Positions 37,672 through 46,228 of a DNA stretch of 64,000 nucleotides are shown in pieces. The notes under the pieces were generated by a model. It was not told the origin of the DNA and searched no databases. It saw nothing but the letters and a program-made list of their open reading frames with translations. This DNA is from Orrella sp037026685 (lineage in GTDB: Bacteria > Pseudomonadota > Gammaproteobacteria > Burkholderiales > Burkholderiaceae_B). The translations under genes were made by a program, and so were the position numbers. Each line of letters starts with the position of its first letter. Position 1 is the first letter of the stretch. The stretch covers positions 83,716-147,715 of the forward strand of contig NZ_JBANET010000008.1 of NCBI RefSeq assembly GCF_037026685.1, given 5' to 3'.

Positions 37672-39491
37672 TGTCCAAGCCCCTGGAAGACTATGGCCTG
37701 ATCGGCAACATGCTCTCGGCCGCGCTGGTGGCGCGCGACGGCTCGATCGATTGGCTCTGCCTGCCGCACTTCGATTCGCCGGCCTGTTTCGCCGCCCTGC
37801 TGGGCAACAAGAAGCACGGGCGCTGGCTGCTGGCCCCGCACGGCGACGCGCACACCACCCAGCGCCGCTACGTGCCCGAGACCGCCGTGCTCGAGACCAT
37901 CCACGAGACGGCCGGCGGCGCCGTGCAGGTCTACGACTTCATGCCGCTGAGCGACTCCGAGGACCGGGTGGACGTGGTGCGCATCGTACGCGGCCTGCGC
38001 GGCACGGTGGACATGGAGATGGAGCTGATCCTGCGCTTTAACTTCGGCCAGGCCGTGCCCTGGGTGCGCCGGCGCGACTACGGCCTGAGCGCCATCGCCG
38101 GCCCGGACGCGGTCGAGCTGCACACCCTGGCGCCGCTCGAAGGCCACGACATGACCAGCACCTCGCGCTTTACCGTGCAAGAGGGCCAGGTGGTGCCGTT
38201 TACGCTGTCCTACCACCGCTCGCACCGCACGCCGCACTTCGTGTTCGACAGCATGGAAAGCCTGGAACGCACCATCAACTGGTGGGAGCAATGGGCCCGT
38301 CGCTGCCGCCAGGACGGGCTGACCAAGACGCGGCACGAGGCGGTCACGCGCTCGCTCATCACCCTGAAGCTGCTTACCTTCCAGCCCACCGGCGGCATCG
38401 TGGCCGCCCCCACCACCTCGCTGCCCGAGGCGCTGGGAGGCACGCGCAACTGGGACTACCGCTATTGCTGGCTGCGCGACTCCTCGCTCACGCTTTACGC
38501 GCTGCTGAACTCGGGCTACCGCGAGGAAGCCGACGCCTGGCGCCAATGGCTGCTGCGCGCGGTGGCCGGCCACCCGGCGCAGCTGCGCATCATGTACGGC
38601 ATCTCGGGCGAACGCTGGCTGCCCGAGCACGAGGTCGAATGGCTGCCCGGCTATGCCGACAGCCGGCCGGTACGGGTGGGCAACGACGCGGTGGGCCAGC
38701 TGCAGCTGGATGTCTACGGCGAGCTCATCGCCACCTTGCACGCGGCGCGCAAGGCCGACCTGCCGCCGCTGGCCGAGGCCTGGCGCCTGCAGAAGGCCCT
38801 GCTCAAGCCGCTGGAAAAACTCTGGCGCGAGGACGACCACGGCCTGTGGGAAGTGCGCGGCCCCAAGCGCGCCTTCACGCATTCGCGGCTGATGTGCTGG
38901 CTGGCCTTCGACCGGGCCATCAAGTCCTGCGAGGACTTCGGCATGCAGGGCCCGGTCGACCGCTGGCGCCGCGTGCGCGAAGAAATCCGCGAGGACATCC
39001 TGGCCAAGGGCTACGACGCGGCGCGCAACACCTTCGTGCAGGCCTATGGCGGGCAGGCGCTCGATGCCGCGCTGCTGATGATCCCGCTGGTGGGCTTTCT
39101 GCCGATCGAGGACCGGCGCGTACAGGGCACCATCGCCGCCATCGAGCGCGAGCTGATGCGCGACGGGCTGCTGCTGCGCTATTCCTGCGACAAGACCGAC
39201 GACGGCCTGCCCGGCGAGGAAGGCGCGTTCCTGGCCTGCACCTTCTGGCTGGTGGACTGCTATGCGCTGATGGGCCGCTATGCCAAGGCCGAGGAACTGT
39301 TCTCGCACCTGCTCTCGCTGCGCAACGACCTGGGCCTGCTGTCCGAAGAATACGACGTGGCGCACCAGCGCCTGGTGGGCAACTTCCCGCAGGGCTTCTC
39401 GCACATCGGCCTGGTGAACTCGGCCTACAACCTGGGCAACCCCGAGGGCCCCGCCCGGCAGGAGTCGCAGTCGAAGGCGCCCAGGCAATAG
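37671..39491 (+). CDS. Glycoside hydrolase family 15 (glucoamylase/trehalase-like)
   Basis: 606 residues, no signal peptide, so cytoplasmic. N-terminal beta-sandwich (IGNMLSAALVARDGSIDWLCLPHFDSPACFAALLG) and an (alpha/alpha)6 barrel containing TRNWDYRYCWLRDSSLTLYALL, the GH15 substrate site, with EEYDVAHQRLVGNFPQGFSHIGLVNSAYNL near the C-terminus; the Glu residues in EHEVEWL and SEEYD are candidates for catalysis. Bacterial relatives hydrolyse trehalose or alpha-glucosides. Paired with a glucose-dehydrogenase-like SDR. Confidence 0.87.
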   Translation: MSKPLEDYGLIGNMLSAALVARDGSIDWLCLPHFDSPACFAALLGNKKHGRWLLAPHGDAHTTQRRYVPETAVLETIHETAGGAVQVYDFMPLSDSEDRVDVVRIVRGLRGTVDMEMELILRFNFGQAVPWVRRRDYGLSAIAGPDAVELHTLAPLEGHDMTSTSRFTVQEGQVVPFTLSYHRSHRTPHFVFDSMESLERTINWWEQWARRCRQDGLTKTRHEAVTRSLITLKLLTFQPTGGIVAAPTTSLPEALGGTRNWDYRYCWLRDSSLTLYALLNSGYREEADAWRQWLLRAVAGHPAQLRIMYGISGERWLPEHEVEWLPGYADSRPVRVGNDAVGQLQLDVYGELIATLHAARKADLPPLAEAWRLQKALLKPLEKLWREDDHGLWEVRGPKRAFTHSRLMCWLAFDRAIKSCEDFGMQGPVDRWRRVREEIREDILAKGYDAARNTFVQAYGGQALDAALLMIPLVGFLPIEDRRVQGTIAAIERELMRDGLLLRYSCDKTDDGLPGEEGAFLACTFWLVDCYALMGRYAKAEELFSHLLSLRNDLGLLSEEYDVAHQRLVGNFPQGFSHIGLVNSAYNLGNPEGPARQESQSKAPRQ

Positions 39492-39497
39492 CGCCGC

Positions 39498-39515
39498 GCC
39501 CCGCCGCCGTGGGGC
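39498..39515. terminator. GC hairpin between convergent GH15 and chrA-like genes
   Basis: GCCCC (39498-39502) pairs with GGGGC (39511-39515) over an 8-nt loop in the 33-bp gap between convergent stops. No U-tract. Confidence 0.35.
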
Positions 39516-39524
39516 CCGCCGCCT

Positions 39525-40757
39525 TCAGGCCGCCAGGGCCCAGCCGGCCAGCGCGCCCAGCGCCACCACCAGCGGCGGCGGCAGGCGGGCAAGCACCAGC
39601 AGCCCGAAGGCCGCCAGGGCCAGGCCGAAATCCAGCGGACCGGCGATGGCGCCGGTCCATACCGGGTCGTAAAGCGCGGCCAGCAGGATGCCCACTACCG
39701 CCGCGTTGACGCCCGCCATGGCGTTGCGCGCCGCCGCCCGCCCCTGCAGCGCCTGCCAGAACGGCAGGGCGCCGGCCACCAGCAGGAAGGCCGGCACGAA
39801 GATCACCACCAGGAAAAACAGCCCGCTCAGCCAGGCGGGCAGCGGCCCGTCCATCACCGCGCCCAGATAGGCGGCGAAGGTGAACAGCGGGCCGGGCATG
39901 GCTTGCGTGGCGCCGTAGCCGGCCAGGAATTGCGCGCTGTCCACCGCGCCGGGCGGCACCACGGCCGCCTGCAGCAGCGGCAGCACCACGTGCCCGCCGC
40001 CGAACACCAGCGAGCCGGCGCGATAGAAGCCGTCGGCCAATTGCCAGAACCCCGAGCCAAAAGCCGCGGCGGCCAGCGGCAAGGCGGCCAGCAGCACGAA
40101 AAAAACGGCCAGCGCGGCCAGGCCCGCCCGCCGCGAGACGCCATAGGACACGGACGGGCCCGCGGGCGCCGCCGGCAGGCTGAGCAGCAGCCAGCCGGCC
40201 AGGCCGCCCAGCACGATGGCGGCCAGCTGCCCGAAGGCCAGCGGCAGGGCCAGCGCCAGCAAGGCGGCCACGATGGCCAGGCCGGCGCGCAGCCGGTCCG
40301 GGCACAAGGCCTTGGCCATGCCCCAGACGGCCTGCGCCACCACGGCCACGGCGACGATCTTCAGGCCGTGCACGGCGCCCGAGCGGGCAAACTCGCCATG
40401 GCGCGCGATGCCGTAGGCAAACGCGATGAGCGCAAGCGCCGAAGGCAGCGTAAAGCCCACCCAGGCCATCAGCGCGCCCATCCAGCCGGCGCGCTGCAAG
40501 CCCAGCGCCATGCCGACCTGGCTGCTGGCCGGCCCGGGCAGGAACTGGCACAGCGCCACCAGGTCGGCATAGCTGCGCGCGTCCAGCCAGCGCCGCCGCT
40601 CGACAAAGGCCTGGTGGAAATAGCCCAGGTGCGCGACCGGACCGCCAAAGGAAGTCAGGCCCAGCTTGAAGAAGGCCCACAGCACTTCGAGGGGGCTGCC
40701 GGGCCGCGCGGGCGCTTGGGCCGTAGCGTCGGGATTCGGGGAAGGAGAAATGGACAC
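39525..40757 (-). CDS. chrA: Chromate transporter (CHR family, two-domain)
   Basis: About 410 aa with two homologous halves of ~6 membrane helices each. The first half has EVLWAFFKLGLTSFGGPVAHLGYF and ALCQFLPGPASSQVGMALG; the second repeats the pattern with FYRAGSLVFGGGHVVLPLLQAAVV and GYGATQAMPGPLFTFAAYLGAV. These FGGP/GGGHV and PGPxxxQ motifs define ChrA, which exports chromate by an antiport or related mechanism. The start is uncertain: GTG 40757 gives a normal N-terminus; ATG 40799 is another in-frame choice, and neither has a good ribosome-binding site. No chrB regulator adjoins it. Confidence 0.88.
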   Translation of the reverse strand: MSISPSPNPDATAQAPARPGSPLEVLWAFFKLGLTSFGGPVAHLGYFHQAFVERRRWLDARSYADLVALCQFLPGPASSQVGMALGLQRAGWMGALMAWVGFTLPSALALIAFAYGIARHGEFARSGAVHGLKIVAVAVVAQAVWGMAKALCPDRLRAGLAIVAALLALALPLAFGQLAAIVLGGLAGWLLLSLPAAPAGPSVSYGVSRRAGLAALAVFFVLLAALPLAAAAFGSGFWQLADGFYRAGSLVFGGGHVVLPLLQAAVVPPGAVDSAQFLAGYGATQAMPGPLFTFAAYLGAVMDGPLPAWLSGLFFLVVIFVPAFLLVAGALPFWQALQGRAAARNAMAGVNAAVVGILLAALYDPVWTGAIAGPLDFGLALAAFGLLVLARLPPPLVVALGALAGWALAA

Positions 40758-40846
40758 GGTGCAAAAAAGGGGAAAGCGGCGCCGGGCCGGAGCACGCATT
40801 GTCGCCGAAGGACTGTGGCGTGGGTGCCGCGCGCCGCCTCCGGCGT

Positions 40847-40887
40847 TTGACACAGGCTTGTTGTATTCGATAATAATTACAATTTGT
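40847..40887 (+). promoter_or_regulatory. Sigma70 promoter with overlapping Fur-like box
   Basis: A perfect -35 TTGACA (40847-40852) is followed at 16 bp by GATAAT (40869-40874). The 19-bp stretch 40869-40887, GATAATAATTACAATTTGT, matches the classic Fur consensus at about 12 of 19 positions and covers the -10. It sits before the ECF sigma gene, as expected for an iron-starvation signalling locus. Confidence 0.6.
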
Positions 40888-40938
40888 ATTTGCATGCCTG
40901 GGCCATCCGGGCGCGCCACGATTCCGAAGGCTTACACC

Positions 40939-41460
40939 TTGAGCACGCCGCACTGCGTCGCCCCCGCCACCGTCGAAGCGCTGTACAGCCACCATCATTC
41001 CTGGCTGCGGGGATGGCTGCACCGGCGCATGGGCAATCCCGAGCAGGCCGCCGACCTGGCGCACGACACCTTCGTGCGCCTGCTCAGCAGCGAACGCGTG
41101 CCCGCCGCCCTGGACGAGCCGCGCGCCTTCCTGACCACGGTGGCGCAGAACCTGATGTCCAACCACTGGCGGCGCGAGAAGCTCGAACGCGCCTACCTGC
41201 AAGCCTTGTCCCAGGTGCCGCAGGCCGTGCACTGGTCCCCCGAGGAACGGGCCATCGTGCTGGAGACGCTGCACGAGCTCGACCGCCTGCTGGACGGCCT
41301 GCCGCCCATCGTGCGCCGCGCCTTCCTGCTGTCGCAGCTGGAGGGACAGACGCACGCCCAGGTGGCCCGGGCCCTGTCCATCTCCGTGCCGACCGTCAAG
41401 CGCTATCTCGTGAAAGCCCTGCGGCAGTGCTACTTTGCCGACCTGGCCTTCCAGGCATGA
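40939..41460 (+). CDS. FecI-type ECF sigma factor
   Basis: 173 aa. Region 2 (SHHHSWLRGWLHRRMGNPEQAADLAHDTFVRLLSS) and region 4 (LDGLPPIVRRAFLLSQLEGQTHAQVARALSISVPTVKRYLVKALRQCYF) are clear. TTG 40939 with GAAGG 8 nt upstream is chosen; ATG 40894 in the same frame is the alternative. It is followed directly by FecR and an STN-type TonB receptor, the FecI-FecR-FecA surface-signalling layout. In Bordetella this matches the published bupI-bupR-bfrZ locus better than the haem locus hurI-hurR-bhuR, but I cannot prove identity. Stop overlaps the repeat and the possible FecR start as ATGA. Confidence 0.88.
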   Translation: MSTPHCVAPATVEALYSHHHSWLRGWLHRRMGNPEQAADLAHDTFVRLLSSERVPAALDEPRAFLTTVAQNLMSNHWRREKLERAYLQALSQVPQAVHWSPEERAIVLETLHELDRLLDGLPPIVRRAFLLSQLEGQTHAQVARALSISVPTVKRYLVKALRQCYFADLAFQA

Positions 41461-41509
41461 GCTCGCCGGGCCGCCCCAAGGACGAATACCGGAGTGCGCA
41501 GCACGAAGG
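41450..41509 (+). repeat. Dispersed gene-junction element, copy B
   Basis: Spans the end of the sigma factor gene (TCCAGGC-ATGA) and the space before FecR. Same core GCCGGGCCGCCCCAAGG and end GCGCAGCACGAAGG as the copy at 28078-28137. Its final GAAGG (41505-41509) lies 7 nt before GTG 41517, so the element itself can act as ribosome-binding site for FecR. Confidence 0.75.
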
Positions 41510-41516
41510 TAGCCCA

Positions 41517-42548
41517 GTGAGCCGCGCCCGCCACGCTTGCTCGTGGTATGACGGCGCGGCCATCGATCCGGCCGCAGCCGACCGCGCGGTGCAGTGGCTG
41601 CTCGCGCTGCACGAGGCGCCGGACTGCCAAGCGCTGCGGCAAGGGCTGCAGCGCTGGCGCGACGAGCATCCCGGGCACGAGCGCGCCTGGCGCCGCATCG
41701 AGGCCGTCCAGGGCAGGCTCCAGGCCCTGGCCTCGCCGCCCGGCGCCCGCTTTGCGCAGGCGGCGCTGGCCTCGGACCGCCGCGGCGCGCGCCGCGGCGC
41801 CGTCAAGGCGCTGGGCGGGCTGGCGCTGGCCGGCGGTGCCGCCTGGCAGGCCAGCCGCCTGGCGCCGTGGCGCGAATGGTCGGCCGATTACCGCACCGCC
41901 GTGGGCCAGACGCAAGCGCTGTCCCTGCCCGACGGCAGCCGGCTGGCGATGAACACCGCCAGCGCCATCGACGTGCGCTACACCGAGGCCGAACGCCGGA
42001 TCGTCCTGATCGCCGGCGAGATCCTGGTGGCCACCGCCCAGGAAAACCGCCCCGCCTACCGCCCCTTCCTGGTCGAGACGGCCCAGGGCACCGCCCTGGC
42101 CCTGGGCACGGAATACGCCGTGCGCCAGCAGGACGAGGACACCCTGGTCAACGTCTTTGCCGGCGCGGTGCGGATCCAGCCGCGGCGCAATGCCGGCCGC
42201 ACCCTGGTGCTGCACGCCGGCCAGGGCGCGCGCTACACGGCGCACGCGGTCATGGCGCCGGGCCCGGCCGATGCCGACAGCATCGCCTGGCAGGAAGGCT
42301 TCATCGTGGCGCGCGGCATGCGGCTGGATGCGCTGCTGGCCGAACTGGGCCGCTACACCGGCCTGGCGCTGTCCTGCGACCCCGCCCTTGCCGGCTTGCG
42401 GGTGTCGGGTTCGTATCCCGTTGATGCGCCGCGCAAGGTCATGTCGGTGCTGGCCGCCACGCTGCAGCTGCGCCTGCAGGCGCAGGCCGGCACGGCCTTC
42501 TGGCGGCGGGGGCGGCTGCATCTGCTGCCCGGCACGCGGCAAGGCTGA
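41517..42548 (+). CDS. FecR-type anti-sigma/signal-transducing membrane protein
   Basis: 343 aa from GTG 41517. Cytoplasmic anti-sigma part (residues ~1-85; DRAVQWLLALHEAPDCQALRQGLQRWRDEHPGHERAWRRIEAVQGRL), one membrane helix (~95-115, AVKALGGLALAGGAAWQA), then the periplasmic FecR domain (YRTAVGQTQALSLPDGSRLAMNTASAIDVRY ... FLVETAQGTALALGTEYAVRQ). It relays receptor occupancy to the sigma factor. An earlier in-frame ATG at 41457 would add 20 residues made wholly of the dispersed element and overlap the sigma stop; I prefer 41517 because of the GAAGG spacing. Confidence 0.86.
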   Translation: MSRARHACSWYDGAAIDPAAADRAVQWLLALHEAPDCQALRQGLQRWRDEHPGHERAWRRIEAVQGRLQALASPPGARFAQAALASDRRGARRGAVKALGGLALAGGAAWQASRLAPWREWSADYRTAVGQTQALSLPDGSRLAMNTASAIDVRYTEAERRIVLIAGEILVATAQENRPAYRPFLVETAQGTALALGTEYAVRQQDEDTLVNVFAGAVRIQPRRNAGRTLVLHAGQGARYTAHAVMAPGPADADSIAWQEGFIVARGMRLDALLAELGRYTGLALSCDPALAGLRVSGSYPVDAPRKVMSVLAATLQLRLQAQAGTAFWRRGRLHLLPGTRQG

Positions 42549-42620
42549 TCCGTTTTTTGTTTTCGCGGGTCATGGGAGATGAAAAGACCATTTCCCTACC
42601 ATTTTCCCAAAGGCCTGCCC

Positions 42621-45071
42621 ATGAATCACCCCAAGGCGCCCCGGCGCCAGCCCACCCGGATCCTGCCGCGCAGCGCCCCGGCGCGCCTGGCCGCGCGCCT
42701 GGCCCTGGCCGCCGCCGCGGCCGCGCCGGTCCTGGCCGCGCCGCTTGCCGCGCAAGCCCAGGCCCAGGCCCAGCCGGTGCGCCAGTTCGACATACCCGCC
42801 GGCCCGCTCGAAGACGTGCTGGGCCGCTACGGCCGCCAGGCCGGCATCATGCTGTCGTTCCGCCCGCAGATCGCCGCAGGCCTGCAAAGCCCCGGCCTGC
42901 AAGGCCGCCACACCGTGCGCGGCGGCCTGGACATCCTGCTGGCCGGCACCGGCATCCAGGTCATGCCCCAGCCCAACGGCAGCTATGTCCTGGAGCGCCC
43001 TGCCGGCGCGGCCGGCAGCGTCACCCAGCTGCCTACGCTGACGGTGGCAGGCGGCGCCGACGCGCAAGGCCTGCCGCCCGCCTACGCCGGCGGCCAGCTG
43101 GCCCAAGGCGGCGGCCTGGGCGTGCTGGGCACCGGCGACGTCATGGACGTGCCCTTTCACACCACCAACTACACGGCGCAGGCGCTGCGCGACGTGCAGG
43201 CCCGCACGCTGGCCGACGTGGTGGTCAACGAAGCCTCGGTGCGCACGCTGACCTCCAGCAACGGCTTCGGCGAAGACTTCCAGATCCGCGGCTTTACCGT
43301 GGGCAGCGGCGACGTGGGCCTGAACGGCCTGTACGGCCTGACCTCGGGCAACCGCATGCCGGCGGCCATCATGGAGCGCGTCGAAGTCCTCAAGGGCCCC
43401 GGCACCCTGATGTACGGCATCAGTCCCAACGGCAGCATCGGCGGCAACATCAACATCGTCACCAAGCGCGCCGGCGACGAGCCGCTCACGCGCCTGACCA
43501 CCACCTACGAAAGCAAGTCGGTGCTGGGCGGGCACCTGGACATGGGCCGGCGATTCGGCGAGCAGGACCGCTGGGGCATCCGCTTCAACGGCGTGTACCG
43601 CAACGGCGACACCTCGCTGGACGGCGGCCGCCAGCAGTACGGCATGGGCGCGCTGGCGCTGGACTATCGCGGCGCCCGGCTGCGCTGGTCGCTGGATGCC
43701 TTCAGCCAGCACGAGGAAGTGGACAACTTCCGCTCGCAGAACGGCTTTAGCCCCTCCGTGACCCGCATCCCCGCCGCGCCGTCGGGACATCGCGCCATCT
43801 ATTCGGGCACCGAGCTGACCATCCGCGATTCGACCGTCGCCTCGCGCCTGGAGTACGACGTCTCGGACCGGCTCATGGTCTTTGCCAGCGGCGGCTACCG
43901 CTATGGCGCCACCGAGCAGGACTTTCCGGAAGCGCGCGGCGCCAACGCCGTCGACATGGACGGCAACCTGCGCGCCAGCAACGCCTGGTACGACGCCTAC
44001 TCGCGCACCAAGACGGGCGAGGTCGGCGCGCGGGCGCGGTTCGAGACCCTGGGCGTCAAGCACACCCTGACCCTGAGCGCCTCGCGGCTGGACCAGGAGC
44101 AGGGCAACTTCTACCTGTCCGGGGGCGGATCGACGCCCACCAACATCTACGATCCGGTCGAGCTGCCGCCCATGACCGGGCACCGCGCCAGCCCCAGCAA
44201 GGCGTCGGAAACCGAATTGAGCAGTTTCTCGGTGACCGATACGCTGTCCCTGGCCCAGGACCGCATCCTGATCACCGGCGGGCTGCGGCGGCAAAAGGTG
44301 GCGCTGGACAACTTCAGCACCGCGACCGGCGCGCGCACGTCTTCCTACGACGCCAGCGCCACCTCGCCGCTGGCGGGCATCGTGGTCAAGCCCTGGTCCA
44401 ACGTATCGGTGTATGGCAACTTCACCTCGGGCCTGACGCGCGGCGGCATCGCGCCAGCCGGCACGGCCAACGCGGGCGAGGTCTTTGCGCCCTACAAGTC
44501 CAAGCAGTACGAGGCGGGCGTGAAGGTCGACTGGGGCCAGGCCATTACCAGCGTATCGGTGTTCCAGATCGACCGCCCCAACGCCATCACCGATCCGGTC
44601 AGCAACATCTACAGCTACGACGGCGAGCAGCGCAACCGCGGCCTGGAACTGTCGGCCTTCGGCGAGCTGATGCCGGGCCTGCGCGTGATGGCCAGCGCCA
44701 CCTTCTACGACGCCACGCTGCGCCGCACGGCCGGCGGCGTCAACCAGGGCAACGACGCCAACGGCGTGCCCAGGCGCACCTTCAACCTGGGCGTGGACTG
44801 GGACACGCCCTGGGTGCCTGGCCTGAGCCTGAACGCCCGCGCCATCCACACCTCGTCCATGCCCTTCAACCCGCAGAACACGATCGAGCTGCCTTCGTGG
44901 ACGCGCTACGACGTGGGCGCGCGCTACCACACCGAGATCATGGGCAGATCGGTGGTGCTGCGCGCCAACGTGGAAAACGTGTTCGACAAGAACTACTGGC
45001 TGACAAGCGGCACGTTCGCCACGGTGGCCGCGCCGCGCACGGTGCTGCTGTCGGCGCAGATCGATTTCTGA
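42621..45071 (+). CDS. TonB-dependent siderophore receptor with STN signalling domain
   Basis: 816 aa. Signal peptide to ~residue 50 (AAPLAAQAQ), STN domain ~57-115 (FDIPAGPLEDVLGRYGRQAGIMLSFRPQ...ILLAGTGIQVMP), plug from ~150 (VVVNEASVRTLTSSNGFGEDFQIRGF, MERVEVLKGPGTLMYG), then a 22-strand barrel ending LLSAQIDF. This is the FpvA/FecA-type transducer class. With the ECF sigma and FecR just upstream it forms one signalling locus; in Bordetella the matching published receptor is BfrZ. ATG 42621 is taken because AAAGG is 7 nt before; an ATG at 42579 is too close to its own AG-rich run. Confidence 0.92.
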   Translation: MNHPKAPRRQPTRILPRSAPARLAARLALAAAAAAPVLAAPLAAQAQAQAQPVRQFDIPAGPLEDVLGRYGRQAGIMLSFRPQIAAGLQSPGLQGRHTVRGGLDILLAGTGIQVMPQPNGSYVLERPAGAAGSVTQLPTLTVAGGADAQGLPPAYAGGQLAQGGGLGVLGTGDVMDVPFHTTNYTAQALRDVQARTLADVVVNEASVRTLTSSNGFGEDFQIRGFTVGSGDVGLNGLYGLTSGNRMPAAIMERVEVLKGPGTLMYGISPNGSIGGNINIVTKRAGDEPLTRLTTTYESKSVLGGHLDMGRRFGEQDRWGIRFNGVYRNGDTSLDGGRQQYGMGALALDYRGARLRWSLDAFSQHEEVDNFRSQNGFSPSVTRIPAAPSGHRAIYSGTELTIRDSTVASRLEYDVSDRLMVFASGGYRYGATEQDFPEARGANAVDMDGNLRASNAWYDAYSRTKTGEVGARARFETLGVKHTLTLSASRLDQEQGNFYLSGGGSTPTNIYDPVELPPMTGHRASPSKASETELSSFSVTDTLSLAQDRILITGGLRRQKVALDNFSTATGARTSSYDASATSPLAGIVVKPWSNVSVYGNFTSGLTRGGIAPAGTANAGEVFAPYKSKQYEAGVKVDWGQAITSVSVFQIDRPNAITDPVSNIYSYDGEQRNRGLELSAFGELMPGLRVMASATFYDATLRRTAGGVNQGNDANGVPRRTFNLGVDWDTPWVPGLSLNARAIHTSSMPFNPQNTIELPSWTRYDVGARYHTEIMGRSVVLRANVENVFDKNYWLTSGTFATVAAPRTVLLSAQIDF

Positions 45072-45077
45072 GCGGCG

Positions 45078-45094
45078 GCGGGCCCGGGGCCCGC
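45078..45094. terminator. GC palindrome between convergent receptor and Bug genes
   Basis: GCGGGCCC-G-GGGCCCGC is a perfect 17-nt palindrome 6 bp after the TonB receptor stop and 13 bp before the end of the convergent Bug gene. No U-tract. Confidence 0.4.
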
Positions 45095-45107
45095 GCTGAG
45101 CGCGCCG

Positions 45108-46082
45108 CTAATCCACCACGATGTTCTGGGACTGCGCCAGCTGCCGCCAGGCCTGCAGTTCCTTGACCACCTGCTCGCGGTAGGCCTGCGGGTCGCTGCC
45201 GACGGCCTGGGTGTCCAGTTTTTCCAGGCGCTCGCGCACCTCGGCGGAAGAGACCGCGGCCTGGACCGCTTCGTACAGCCGCTGCACGATCTTGCCGTCG
45301 ATGCCGGCCGGCCCCACCAGGCCGTACCAGGCTTGCGTGCCGACCTCCGGCAGCCCGGCCTCGGCGAAGGTCGGCGTCTGCGGCAGCCCGCCGACCCGCG
45401 ACTGGCCCGACACCGCCAACGGCCGGATGCGCTGGCTTTGCAGAAAGGGCGCCGAAGAAGCCAGCGCATCGAAGATCAAATCCACCTGCCCGCCCGCCAC
45501 GTCGGTCAGCGCCGGGTTGGCGCCGCGATAGGGCACGTGCATCAGCCGCGTGCCTGTGGCCACTTCGAACTTCGCCCCCATCAGATGGGCCACGCCGCCG
45601 GTGCCGCCCGAACCGAAGCTGACCGTGCCCGGCCGCTGGCGGGCGCGTTCGATGATTTCCTGCAGGGTGGCCTGTCCCATCGAAGGGCCGGCGGCCAGCA
45701 GCATGGGCATGCTGGCGATGTTGCTGATGTACGAGAAATCCTTCTCGGGATCGTACAAGGCGCGCGGCGCGGTGGCCGGCGCCGTGCCCAGGGTGCCCAC
45801 CGTGGCGATGCCCAAGGTGTAGCCGTCGGGCCGGGCGCGCACGATTTCCAGGGTGCCCACGCTGCCGCCGGCGCCCCCGGGCTTGTTCTCGACGATCAGC
45901 GTGGTGCCCAGTTCCTGCGCCATCTTGTCGGAGACGACGCGGGCCACGATGTCGGCCGTGCCGCCGGGCGGAAAAGGCACCACGATGCGGATGGGCCGCT
46001 CGGGAAATCCCGCGGCGCCCGCGCAAGCCGGTCCCATGATCGCGGCGAGCGCCAGCGCGCGCGCCATCTTCAGCATTTGCAT
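45108..46082 (-). CDS. Bug family periplasmic receptor
   Basis: 324 aa. Signal peptide MQMLKMARALALAAIMGPACAGAAG, then FPERPIRIVVPFPPGGTADIVARVV, LIVENKPGGAGG, DGYTLGIATVG and FAEAGLPEVGTQAWYGLVG. GGGAG stands 6 nt before ATG 46082. It lies downstream of a same-strand LysR gene (146-bp gap), which in turn is divergent from an SDR-RraA pair, so receptor, regulator and enzymes probably serve one substrate. Confidence 0.92.
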   Translation of the reverse strand: MQMLKMARALALAAIMGPACAGAAGFPERPIRIVVPFPPGGTADIVARVVSDKMAQELGTTLIVENKPGGAGGSVGTLEIVRARPDGYTLGIATVGTLGTAPATAPRALYDPEKDFSYISNIASMPMLLAAGPSMGQATLQEIIERARQRPGTVSFGSGGTGGVAHLMGAKFEVATGTRLMHVPYRGANPALTDVAGGQVDLIFDALASSAPFLQSQRIRPLAVSGQSRVGGLPQTPTFAEAGLPEVGTQAWYGLVGPAGIDGKIVQRLYEAVQAAVSSAEVRERLEKLDTQAVGSDPQAYREQVVKELQAWRQLAQSQNIVVD

Positions 46083-46228
46083 GCCAGTCTCCCTGTTTCC
46101 TTTTATCGATTGCGGCAAGGCAGGCCTGCCGCCCGGCGAAAGACTATGCCGGCACGACTGCCGAAACAAGCGATATTAATTCCCGGGAAATCGGAATTTT
46201 TTTCACATTAAGCGCGGCCGGACGGCCT

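Noticed and set aside
46178..46200. AATTCC...GGAATT followed by T-run, terminator-like on the plus strand
   Set aside because: Lies upstream of a minus-strand gene with no plus-strand gene to end; stem is weak and AT-rich. TTCCCGGGAA palindrome inside may be regulatory but evidence is thin.
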